From Planctomycetaceae bacterium (GTDB lineage: Bacteria; Planctomycetota; Planctomycetia; Planctomycetales; Planctomycetaceae), in the NCBI GenBank assembly GCA_020426065.1, contig JAGQQT010000165.1, positions 1 to 8,085 of the forward strand: a stretch of 8,085 nt of DNA, given 5' to 3'. Position numbers and translations under genes: made by a program. Shown one piece after another: positions 1-6,291 of this stretch; position 1 is the first letter of the stretch, and each line of letters begins with the position of its first letter. The notes beneath the pieces were generated by a model. That model saw only the letters and a program-made list of their open reading frames with translations. It was not told where the DNA came from and searched no databases.

Positions 1-759
1 ATTCCTGGGCAAAGAATCATAGTATTCAGCCGGCTGCCTGTCCATTTGGGGGATGTTGGCCGTGAACAGGGCGAACTGGTCTGCATACCGGGCCATGATG
101 GTCGCTTTGCCAGTCAGATTTCCAGCCGTCACTTCTCCCGCTGCATTGACATCGGCAATGGGAGATTCATTTGACTGATAGGTTGCCAGCCCTGTGACAT
201 TTCTGGTGCTGCCGTCAGTGTATTGAGCAATGACCTGAAGTTGCTGTTTTTCATGATGCTGGAATTCATGTGTCACTGGCTCAACGGTGACGTTGACCAG
301 GTCTGGGATATTCGGCAATGCTCGTGGTGCTCCGGCCTTGATCCACTCCAGTAACAGCTGATATCCGGCAGAGTCTACAGGGAGGCGAACTCCACCCCCA
401 TGGGGAACTTTGCCTGAAGCCTTGGTCAGCAGCAGGCTGTCACCGGGCCGGGCAAAGGTCACCCTCCGTCCGCGAGATTCCATGATCAGGGAATCGTGAT
501 CGAAATCGGAATCGAAGCCGAGCAGCGATAGCTGAAACCCGTTCTGTCCGCGCTGTTTCCCGTGGCAGGCTCCGGAATTGCATCCGTAACGAGTCAGGAT
601 TGGTTGCACATCCCGCTCAAAATCGATCTGGCTTTCTGGAGAACTCTTCCCTGCAGTGTCTTCGGCAAAAACGGGAGATCCGGCAAAATCCAACACCAGT
701 AAAACCAGCAGTGCGAGCGGAAGAGCATGAATCCGGTTATGAATCCATCGTTCAATCAT
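1..759 (-). CDS. PSCyt1/Big_2/DUF1549-type planctomycete cytochrome-like protein, N-terminal part
   Basis: Partial gene: an unbroken reading frame of 253 codons runs from ATG at 759 off the left edge. Residues 1-32 form a signal peptide (basic start, hydrophobic core around 13-24, cleavage after VFA). Residues 45-150 match the planctomycete cytochrome-c-like PSCyt1 region: FERDVQPIL, then CNSGACHGK with Cys60, Cys65 and His66 (CX4CH spacing instead of CXXCH), GFQLSLLGF, and VPHGGGVRLP with His120. Residues 153-237 resemble a bacterial Ig-like (Big_2) domain (YTDGSTRNVT, ADVNAAGEVTA, GKATIMARY). The visible part ends at YDSLPRN, where DUF1549 and then DUF1553 normally begin; these would lie outside the window. 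The protein should be exported and may bind heme covalently; its cellular role is not established. The start is the only ATG after the in-frame stop at 826-828. No Shine-Dalgarno is visible and the leader is pyrimidine-rich. Confidence 0.9.
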   Translation of the reverse strand, partial: MIERWIHNRIHALPLALLVLLVLDFAGSPVFAEDTAGKSSPESQIDFERDVQPILTRYGCNSGACHGKQRGQNGFQLSLLGFDSDFDHDSLIMESRGRRVTFARPGDSLLLTKASGKVPHGGGVRLPVDSAGYQLLLEWIKAGAPRALPNIPDLVNVTVEPVTHEFQHHEKQQLQVIAQYTDGSTRNVTGLATYQSNESPIADVNAAGEVTAGNLTGKATIMARYADQFALFTANIPQMDRQPAEYYDSLPRN

Positions 760-770
760 GGCTGGCCCAT
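756..770 (-). other. Possible four-codon leader cistron overlapping the next start
   Basis: On the minus strand, just upstream of the DUF1549-type gene, the bases ATGGGCCAGCCATGA encode Met-Gly-Gln-Pro-stop. The TGA overlaps the main ATG in an ATGA arrangement typical of translational coupling. The main gene has no Shine-Dalgarno of its own. The short frame could arise by chance and its own ribosome site is also weak, so function is only inferred. Confidence 0.25.
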
Positions 771-1085
771 GTCCGGGGAGGCTGGAAGATGAAGGTGAGG
801 AAGGAAGGCAGGGACTCTCAACGCATCAATCAATTTTATTGTCTGTTCTGGCCCGTGAACAGGGGACTGTCAGATAAAATCAGAATTTCCGTGAGGGAGA
901 AGAGGACTGGATCGGGTATGCAGAAGCCGAAAAATGGACTTTTATGATAACCAGATCTATGGGGAACAACGTCCGCAGACTGACAAGGTGGTTCCTGATT
1001 CAGAAATCGACTGTACATCGTTTACGAACCAGCAGTCACGTTCACAATCATCAGGATCACGGAAGCAGGAAACAATTTGCCCCCA

Positions 1086-1119
1086 ACCGAAACACCCAAT
1101 TACGAAATTGATTTTCGGT
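1086..1119. promoter_or_regulatory. Two-part stem-loop in the divergent intergenic region
   Basis: Outer arms ACCGAAA (1086-1092) and TTTCGGT (1113-1119) form 7 bp. Inside them, CAATT (1097-1101) and AATTG (1106-1110) form 5 bp around an ACGA loop. The two stems are separated by an internal loop of 4 and 2 bases. No T-run follows, so it is not an obvious terminator. It lies about 180 bases upstream of the plus-strand gene and could be an operator or an RNA leader structure. Confidence 0.35.
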
Positions 1120-1280
1120 AGGATCCTCAACTGGAGTTAGCTCTGCACAGTTGATGAATCCGACACAAGCCGGGTCAATCGATTGTGAATCATCTGAATT
1201 CTCGCAACCTCCATAAAAAGTTCGAGTATGTCGGGTTGGTTAGTCATGAATTGTGTGCTTGCATTGCTTGATATTTCATT

Positions 1281-1285
1281 AAGGA
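1281..1285 (+). promoter_or_regulatory. Shine-Dalgarno AAGGA supporting the TTG start at 1296
   Basis: AAGGA lies 10 bases before TTG at 1296. It favours this start over the internal GTG at 1383, which has no comparable site but would give a more ordinary signal peptide. Confidence 0.5.
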
Positions 1286-1295
1286 TCTCAAAGAA

Positions 1296-3773
1296 TTGCC
1301 TCGTCATCTATTTCCGGCGAACCAAACTTCCGTTCGCCTGAGGACTCCCTCGAAAACACTTCCTGATCGGAAAGTATTGACCGTGTATTCCCTTGTTCGC
1401 TGCCAGCTCTTGATCATCGCGATTTCATTCTGCTTTTACTGGGTTTGCGTATGCGCAGTCACTCCGGTGTCCGCAGCTCCCGGTGAGAAGCCGATTGATT
1501 GGACTCTCGGGCCGACCGGGATGCGGGGATGGACGCGCTTCGACAAAATGTCGACCGCCGATGCCCGGGAAATCTATATCTCAGAAGTTGAGAAGGGATC
1601 ACCTGCAGACGGAGTTCTGCAACCCGGGGATGTGATTCAGGGAGTTGGTCAACAACAGTTTGATGGCGACGCTCGCATCCAGTTTGCAAAAGCGATTACC
1701 GTTGCCGAACAGCAGGCTCAACAGGGGAAACTGAATTTACTGGTGAAGCGAGCGGGCCAAAGTCTGCGTGTTACTTTGAAGCTACCCGTCATGGGTACCT
1801 ACAGTCCAACGGCTCCCTTCAACTGTCCCAAATCCCGGAAGATTCTGCAGCTCGGTTGTGAAGCTATCGCCAGACAGATGGAGAAGTCTCCCACCGAGGG
1901 ACATCAGATCACGCGTTCGCTCAATGCGCTGGCTTTACTGGCAAGTGGAAAGGAAAAATATCGCCCCCTGGTTCGTCAGCAGGCGGAGCTGTTGTCGCAA
2001 TACGAACAGTCAACAGGAGTCCGCACCTGGCAATATGGGTACGTGAACCTGTTCCTGGCGGAATACACACTTGCAACGGGAGATCGCTCGTTTGTCGATT
2101 CCGGACTCAAGCGAATCACCCAAATGATCGTTGATGGTCAAAGTGCGGTCGGTTCGTGGGGGCATGCATTCGCCGATGAAAATACCGGCAGGCTGCGCGG
2201 CTACGGAATGATGAACGCCCCAGGGATTCCCTTGACTATTTCACTTGTTCTGGCGCGTGAAGCGGGGGTTGAAGTTCCGGGGCTTGATGAAGCCATCACC
2301 AGGAGTGTGCATCTGCTCGAATTCTATATTGATAAAGGATCGATTCCCTACGGTGATCATGATCCCTGGACCCAAACGCACGATGACAATGGGAAGAATG
2401 GAATGGCGGCAGTGCTGTTTGATCAACTTGGACGTGCCGCTGGAGTGGAATACTTCTCCCGGATGTCGGTCGCGTCTCATGGAGATGAACGGGAGATGGG
2501 ACATACGGGAAATTTCTTCAATATGACCTGGGCACTTCCGGGAATAGCAAGGTCCGGTCCTGAGGCGACGGGAGTCTGGCTGGAAGAATTCGGCTGGTAT
2601 TTCGACCTGGCAAGGCGCTGGGATGGAACGTTCCGTTATCAGGGGCCTCCGCGAGGCTCAAGGGAAGTCTACGACAACTGGGACTGCACAGGGGCTTATC
2701 TGCTCGGTTACAGTCAGTTTCAGGGGCATACATCCCTGACTGGCCGCAAGAAGAGTGCTGCACAACAAATCAGTCGGAAAACAGCTGAAGATCTGGTTGA
2801 GGATGGGAAGGGGTGGTCAAACCGGGATCGGAACAGTTATTACGACAGCCTGACGATCGATGCGTTAATCGAGAAGTTATCGAGCTGGTCTCCGACTGTC
2901 CGCGAACGGGCAGCCCTGGCATTAGGACGTCGCAAGGACGAGACTACTTCCAGGCTGGTGAGGCTGCTGGAGTCTCCCGATCGTTATTCACAATACGGTG
3001 CCTGTCTGGCATTGCAGGTTCAAAGAGGCCGCAGCGCGATGGCTGTTTCCGCATTACGGAAGGCGTTTCTCTCGGATGATCTCTGGGTGCGAATCCAGGC
3101 GGCTCAGGCGCTGTCCGCGATTGGAAACCCTGCTCAACCCGCCATTCCTGAGATGCTGGAGCGTCTGGCGCAAAACCCAACGGCAGATGATCCCCGCAAT
3201 ATGGAGCAACGTTATCTGTCGGTTTCGCTGTTCAACAAACGAGGTGGATTGCTGGGACGTTCGCTCGAAGGTGTGGACCGTGATCTGCTGGTGGCAGCAG
3301 TGCGAGCCGGTTTGACAAATCAGGATGGTCGATCTCGGGGGAGTTTCTCCACGGTGTACGAAAATCTGACTTTCGAGGAACTGCAACCCCTCATGCCTGC
3401 CATCAGGCAGGCGATCGTTGAACCTGCTCCCAGCGGAATCATGTTTGCCGACGGGATTCAGGTGGCAGGGTTGAAACTCTTTGCCAGTCATCATGTTGAT
3501 GAAGGGATGGAAATGCTTGTCCATTATGCCCGCTACCAGAAAAAGCATGGCAGCCAGGAGCGGATCAAAGAAGTGATGAAGTTGCTTTTACTTTATGGTG
3601 CGAATGCCCAGCGGGTGATTCCACTCCTGGAAGAAACAGCCATCGACTTTGAAGATGGTGAGGAAGACTTTCCTGGGAAGCTAAGTCTTGAGAAGGCAAA
3701 ACTCGTTCGAGAAACAATCGAGGAGATCAGAGCATCAACCACGAGGCCTCCACTCGTCAAGTTGAGTGAATAG
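1296..3773 (+). CDS. Exported PDZ, alpha-toroid and HEAT-repeat protein (DUF6288-like)
   Basis: This 825-residue protein is probably exported: a hydrophobic segment at about 37-55 ends in PVSA, with likely cleavage near residue 60. Residues 75-163 form a PDZ-like domain (IYISEVEKGSPADG, LQPGDVIQGV), which usually binds peptide tails. Residues 185-480 are helical and resemble an alpha/alpha-toroid, with dense conserved-looking polar motifs (GSWGHAF 286-292, DHDPW 354-358, THDDNGKNG 361-369, MGHTGNFFN 401-409, YDNWDCTGAY 459-468). Residues 518-626 contain HEAT-like repeats (VRERAALALG, VRIQAAQALSAIG). Residues 640-822 form a further helical block. I believe this is the family called DUF6288, but I am recalling that rather than having searched. 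No enzymatic activity can be assigned. The TTG start has an AAGGA site; GTG at 1383 is the alternative and would remove a 29-residue N-terminal extension. Confidence 0.85.
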   Translation: MPRHLFPANQTSVRLRTPSKTLPDRKVLTVYSLVRCQLLIIAISFCFYWVCVCAVTPVSAAPGEKPIDWTLGPTGMRGWTRFDKMSTADAREIYISEVEKGSPADGVLQPGDVIQGVGQQQFDGDARIQFAKAITVAEQQAQQGKLNLLVKRAGQSLRVTLKLPVMGTYSPTAPFNCPKSRKILQLGCEAIARQMEKSPTEGHQITRSLNALALLASGKEKYRPLVRQQAELLSQYEQSTGVRTWQYGYVNLFLAEYTLATGDRSFVDSGLKRITQMIVDGQSAVGSWGHAFADENTGRLRGYGMMNAPGIPLTISLVLAREAGVEVPGLDEAITRSVHLLEFYIDKGSIPYGDHDPWTQTHDDNGKNGMAAVLFDQLGRAAGVEYFSRMSVASHGDEREMGHTGNFFNMTWALPGIARSGPEATGVWLEEFGWYFDLARRWDGTFRYQGPPRGSREVYDNWDCTGAYLLGYSQFQGHTSLTGRKKSAAQQISRKTAEDLVEDGKGWSNRDRNSYYDSLTIDALIEKLSSWSPTVRERAALALGRRKDETTSRLVRLLESPDRYSQYGACLALQVQRGRSAMAVSALRKAFLSDDLWVRIQAAQALSAIGNPAQPAIPEMLERLAQNPTADDPRNMEQRYLSVSLFNKRGGLLGRSLEGVDRDLLVAAVRAGLTNQDGRSRGSFSTVYENLTFEELQPLMPAIRQAIVEPAPSGIMFADGIQVAGLKLFASHHVDEGMEMLVHYARYQKKHGSQERIKEVMKLLLLYGANAQRVIPLLEETAIDFEDGEEDFPGKLSLEKAKLVRETIEEIRASTTRPPLVKLSE

Positions 3774-3838
3774 AGGCAATGAACTTTTGGTTTAACGGAC
3801 GCAAGTCTGCAAGTGTTTCTGTCATTCACGAGGCAATG

Positions 3839-3863
3839 TCCTGAAGGTAGTGTTCCTTCAGGA
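3839..3863. terminator. Hairpin between convergent genes, candidate bidirectional terminator
   Basis: TCCTGAAGG (3839-3847) and CCTTCAGGA (3855-3863) are perfect 9-bp arms around a 7-base loop. They lie in the 126-base gap between the stop codons of the converging genes at 3773 and 3900. Neither strand has a U-tract after it, so it is not a canonical intrinsic terminator. The placement suits a 3'-end structure serving both transcripts. Confidence 0.45.
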
Positions 3864-3899
3864 AGGGATTGAATGCCAGGTGGCCTGGAGCGTGGGGAG

Positions 3900-4838
3900 T
3901 CAGTTTAATTCCTTTACATCTGTGCTGGTGATATTGACGTTTCCAGAAACGATCTGTCGGGCCAGCAACTCGGCGATGGGGGCGATCACACTGAAGTGGT
4001 CATGCCCATCAATTTTGAAAAACTGGATTTTGGGATTGGTGTTCTTCTGGGCCATGATGTCAATGGCTCCATCCCAATTCCCGTCAACTCCTCCCTCGAA
4101 GACGTACATTGGGCTTTGAACGCAATGCAGCCAGTAAATGGGTGAGCGGAGTTTCATTTCGGTTTTGTCCTTCGTGTTGCAGTACGTGTAATTGCCACCG
4201 TACTGATCCACTGCTGCGACAGGTCCAAGCGAGAAAATCGCCCTGTAGCGATCAGAACATTCTCCAACCAGCATCGCCATGGTGCCTCCCGTGCTGTGCC
4301 CGCCCAGGTAAATCTGGTCAGGGTCAACATATGGCAGGGACGCCAGGTGAGTAGTTGCCGCCAGGATGTCATTGACTTCCCCGTAGAAACCTTCCCGTTT
4401 CCCGGGGTTATCGTTACCGCCTCTTTGTGAGGGAAACATGACGACAATGCCAGCTTTCTGGAATGCGCTGACGGATTGATCATTGCTGCGTTCCTGGGGT
4501 GTCCAGACATCACCAATCGAATTGTTATCCCCGCCAGTAATCCAGACGATGGCAGGATGTTTCTGGCCATCATTGGGATCGATCGTTACATAAGCAGCTA
4601 ATGCCCCAGCTTCCGCAGGATAGTGAATCAGCTCGAAGGGATTTCCAGAAGGTTTATCCGGCGGGCCAAATGAGTCACCCTCATGAGTGACATGGGTGCT
4701 GAACCCTTCTCTGGCCTGGAGTAATGTTTGTTGAGTCCCGTTGTCTGCCGAATTACTGGGATCCAGCCCATCGCCCAAATCTGAGGCTTGATCACATCCT
4801 GCGATTATAAGCAGTAACAGGCAAAGCAGTCTTGTCAT
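3900..4838 (-). CDS. Alpha/beta-hydrolase lipoprotein (prolyl-oligopeptidase/dienelactone-hydrolase-like)
   Basis: This 312-residue protein is a likely lipoprotein. A short basic start and a Leu-rich core end in the lipobox IAGC with Cys15 as the lipidation site, followed by a polar linker to about residue 65. From about 68 to 298 it has an alpha/beta-hydrolase pattern: HPAIVWITGG (94-103), a strand IVVMFPSQRGGND (131-143) as in S9-like hydrolases, and a nucleophile elbow GGHSTGG (179-185) with Ser182. The likely catalytic His is 279 or 281 in DGHDHFSV, and the acid is possibly Asp252 or Asp256 in GGVDGNWDG. Substrate is unknown: ester and peptide hydrolases share this fold. Asp16 after the lipid-bearing Cys would favour inner-membrane retention under the enterobacterial Lol rule, which may not hold here. 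GGAG lies 5 bases before the ATG. The gene stands alone, 281 bases from its upstream neighbour. Confidence 0.85.
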   Translation of the reverse strand: MTRLLCLLLLIIAGCDQASDLGDGLDPSNSADNGTQQTLLQAREGFSTHVTHEGDSFGPPDKPSGNPFELIHYPAEAGALAAYVTIDPNDGQKHPAIVWITGGDNNSIGDVWTPQERSNDQSVSAFQKAGIVVMFPSQRGGNDNPGKREGFYGEVNDILAATTHLASLPYVDPDQIYLGGHSTGGTMAMLVGECSDRYRAIFSLGPVAAVDQYGGNYTYCNTKDKTEMKLRSPIYWLHCVQSPMYVFEGGVDGNWDGAIDIMAQKNTNPKIQFFKIDGHDHFSVIAPIAELLARQIVSGNVNITSTDVKELN

Positions 4839-4843
4839 TGTAG

Positions 4844-4847
4844 CTCC
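4844..4847 (-). promoter_or_regulatory. Shine-Dalgarno GGAG of the hydrolase lipoprotein
   Basis: On the minus strand GGAG is followed by CTACA and then ATG at 4838. The 5-base spacer confirms the start that exposes the lipoprotein signal. Confidence 0.6.
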
Positions 4848-5119
4848 AGAGAGAAGAGGTTATTCAATCTGCATGAAACTCCCGTTGGATCAGTATCTCA
4901 TCTTTCTGACAGGGAGATCAGGTTCCAGGAGGAAGTTGTGCAGTGTAAGGAATTGGCAGATAGAAATGCCACCGATTTGATCAGGTGATGCTAATCCAGA
5001 TTCACTCTGTTATTGCGTAGAGGGAAAACACCTCATCCCGAAAAGAAACCAATTGGTACTGGGGGCCTTGTGATGTGTTGAGAGGTATTCTTCCAGGTGC
5101 TCAGGTTTCATTGCAGGTG

Positions 5120-5581
5120 TCAGGAGGATTCGACATTTTGATGATTCTCGGACTTGATTACCCTCATCATCCTGGGGGGTATTAGAAGCACGAGACACCC
5201 CACCGCTCCGATCATGAACAATATTGGAAAAACGATGATCGCCAGGAGGAAGAAGAATGGCTCATCGGTACCTCCTGCCCAGAATCCCTCTCCAAAGAGC
5301 AGGATGCCAAGGGCGTAGACCAGATTGTGAAGTACGACGGAGATAGGGATGCCAGCGGCAGAGATGCCGGTTACGAGAAAGAACGTCCGGTGAAGATGAG
5401 ATTCCTTCAGTCGCAGGGTGAGTAGGACCAATACGAACCCCAGCAGACCGAAGAGAATTGCAGAGACGGCAACAAAGCCGAATATATCACTGCCTGCCAA
5501 AAAAAGGAGAACCGTCACGGTAAACAAGAAGATCAGACTAAACAGGACAGCACTACGAATGCTCGCCGCTGCGTGTTTCAT
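5120..5581 (-). CDS. Four-helix integral membrane protein, unknown function
   Basis: I do not recognise a family for this 153-residue protein. It is strongly hydrophobic, with predicted membrane segments at about 11-29, 34-57, 66-95 (possibly kinked at GIPIS) and 109-134. Short basic or polar stretches separate them (LRLKESHLHR at 56-65), and the tail from about 137 is charged. The third loop, about 97-107, contains GEGFWAGGTDEP. There is no catalytic motif. The gene starts 10 bases after the TIGR03067 gene stop, and its GAGG ribosome site overlaps that stop codon, so the two are almost certainly co-transcribed and may be translationally coupled. A role beside the exported TIGR03067 protein at the membrane is an inference from this arrangement. 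Confidence 0.75.
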   Translation of the reverse strand: MKHAAASIRSAVLFSLIFLFTVTVLLFLAGSDIFGFVAVSAILFGLLGFVLVLLTLRLKESHLHRTFFLVTGISAAGIPISVVLHNLVYALGILLFGEGFWAGGTDEPFFFLLAIIVFPILFMIGAVGCLVLLIPPRMMRVIKSENHQNVESS

Positions 5582-5589
5582 TGAATGGT

Positions 5590-5593
5590 CCTC
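5590..5593 (-). promoter_or_regulatory. Shine-Dalgarno overlapping the upstream stop codon
   Basis: GAGG on the minus strand shares bases with the TGA stop of the TIGR03067 gene (5592-5594) and lies 8 bases before the ATG at 5581. Ribosomes finishing the first gene would be placed at the start of the second. Confidence 0.55.
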
Positions 5594-6056
5594 AGCGGGT
5601 CTTCACTCGCTCAAAGGTGACAAGAATCATCTCACTGCCAGGTTGAGATGAAAAGTCTACGGGACGCTCCTTACCTTGTGGGGCGAAGCACAACTTTCGA
5701 GTTTGATCGCCAAGTTCGTAAATCCCAAGGTACTGATTTACTTTTCCCTCATTATTGGTTTCCACAAGGTTAATGGTGCACGGTTTCCTGGTCGGGTCGA
5801 TGGTGCTGGTGCCGGTGCTGATTTCGCTGCCTTCGGAGTAGAGCGTCCAGGTACCGTCCGAACCATTGATCACCGTGAGTTTCCTGGCATCCTCATCGGT
5901 TGCCCGGTTTCCGTTGATCTCAAGTGCGACGATCTTCCAGGTTCCTTCGATACGTTTTCGATCCTTCTGGATTGCTTCCTTTCTGGCGTCATCAGCACGG
6001 CTTGTCATCACAACACAGCAGCAGAGCATCAGCATGATGCACATTTTGCGTCCCAT
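5592..6056 (-). CDS. Exported TIGR03067-domain protein (planctomycete lipocalin-like fold)
   Basis: This 154-residue protein has a signal peptide at 1-21 (basic GRK, then a Met/Leu/Cys/Val core, cleavage after SRA). Residues 34-150 carry the hallmarks of the TIGR03067 family common in planctomycetes: RIEGTWKIVALEINGN (35-50), KLTVI (59-63), a DGTWTLYSEGSEISTGT strand pair (67-83), IDPTRKPCTINL (86-97), YLGIYELGD (109-117), KLCFAPQGKERPVDFSS (121-137) and a final MILVTFER strand. The GTW start and small beta-barrel pattern resemble lipocalin-like domains, which may bind a small ligand; none is known here. Length fits a single-domain member. GGAG lies 7 bases before the ATG. It is the first gene of a two-gene unit with the membrane protein at 5120-5581. 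Three Cys in the signal core do not form a lipobox. Confidence 0.88.
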   Translation of the reverse strand: MGRKMCIMLMLCCCVVMTSRADDARKEAIQKDRKRIEGTWKIVALEINGNRATDEDARKLTVINGSDGTWTLYSEGSEISTGTSTIDPTRKPCTINLVETNNEGKVNQYLGIYELGDQTRKLCFAPQGKERPVDFSSQPGSEMILVTFERVKTR

Positions 6057-6063
6057 GATACTT

Positions 6064-6067
6064 CTCC
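6064..6067 (-). promoter_or_regulatory. Shine-Dalgarno GGAG of the TIGR03067 gene
   Basis: GGAG on the minus strand, with AAGTATC between it and ATG at 6056 (7-base spacer), supports the chosen start. Confidence 0.6.
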
Positions 6068-6084
6068 GGTAAAGATGTTTTGTA

Positions 6085-6127
6085 CGGTTTCATTTGTTCT
6101 TAGTCTATCGCAAACAAGTATGAACCG
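6085..6127. promoter_or_regulatory. Imperfect inverted repeat upstream of the TIGR03067 gene
   Basis: CGGTTTCATTTGTT (6085-6098) faces AACAAGTATGAACCG (6113-6127). They pair as CGGTT/AACCG, CAT/ATG and TTGTT/AACAA, broken by small bulges of one and two bases, around a 14-base centre. It ends 28 bases before the start codon, where an operator or a 5'-leader hairpin would act. No clear -35/-10 pair could be assigned around it. Confidence 0.35.
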
Positions 6128-6291
6128 CCCCTTTAGATTTTACCCGTAGAAAGGTCCGTGTGCCATTCCTTTTTCAGAGCATGGTGACACCTGCCACTCA
6201 GAGGACTCCTGCGGATGCATGAAACCGATCTCTCATCTGGTCACTGTGTGGAAGTGTGTGGTTAGAGTGTGCCATCAATGTGAGAGAGAAA

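Larger units (their letters stand above)
760..1295. other. Divergent intergenic region
   Basis: These 536 bases separate the divergent DUF1549-type gene and the PDZ/toroid/HEAT gene and must contain or border both promoters. I see no credible gene: the short open frames here have no recognisable domain, and one strand's frames shadow the other's. The left end (about 777-815) is purine-rich on the plus strand, giving a pyrimidine-rich leader for the minus gene. A two-part stem-loop lies at 1086-1119. No convincing sigma-70 -35/-10 pair was found; TTGTGT at 1251 with TATTTC at 1272 has only a 15-base spacer. Confidence 0.6.

Noticed and set aside
934..1140. Plus-strand open frame of 68 codons in the divergent gap
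   Set aside because: No domain, no hydrophobic pattern, low-complexity Ser/Gln-rich composition and no ribosome site. It covers the stem-loop at 1086-1119.
3054..3548. 164-codon minus-strand frame inside the HEAT region
   Set aside because: It is antisense to a well-supported coding region, and its translation is Arg/His/Gln-rich without domain character, as expected for a shadow frame.
5048..5057. Perfect palindrome ACCAATTGGT
   Set aside because: A 10-bp palindrome without a loop cannot form a terminator hairpin and lies downstream of a gene; too short to call an operator.
5094..5124. Imperfect direct repeat CAGGTGCTCAGG / CAGGTGTCAGG
   Set aside because: Two short copies differing by an indel, one overlapping the stop of the membrane-protein gene; likely chance.
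6246..6272. GTGTGG-like short repeats after the aldolase
   Set aside because: Units are irregular in sequence and spacing and do not form an array.
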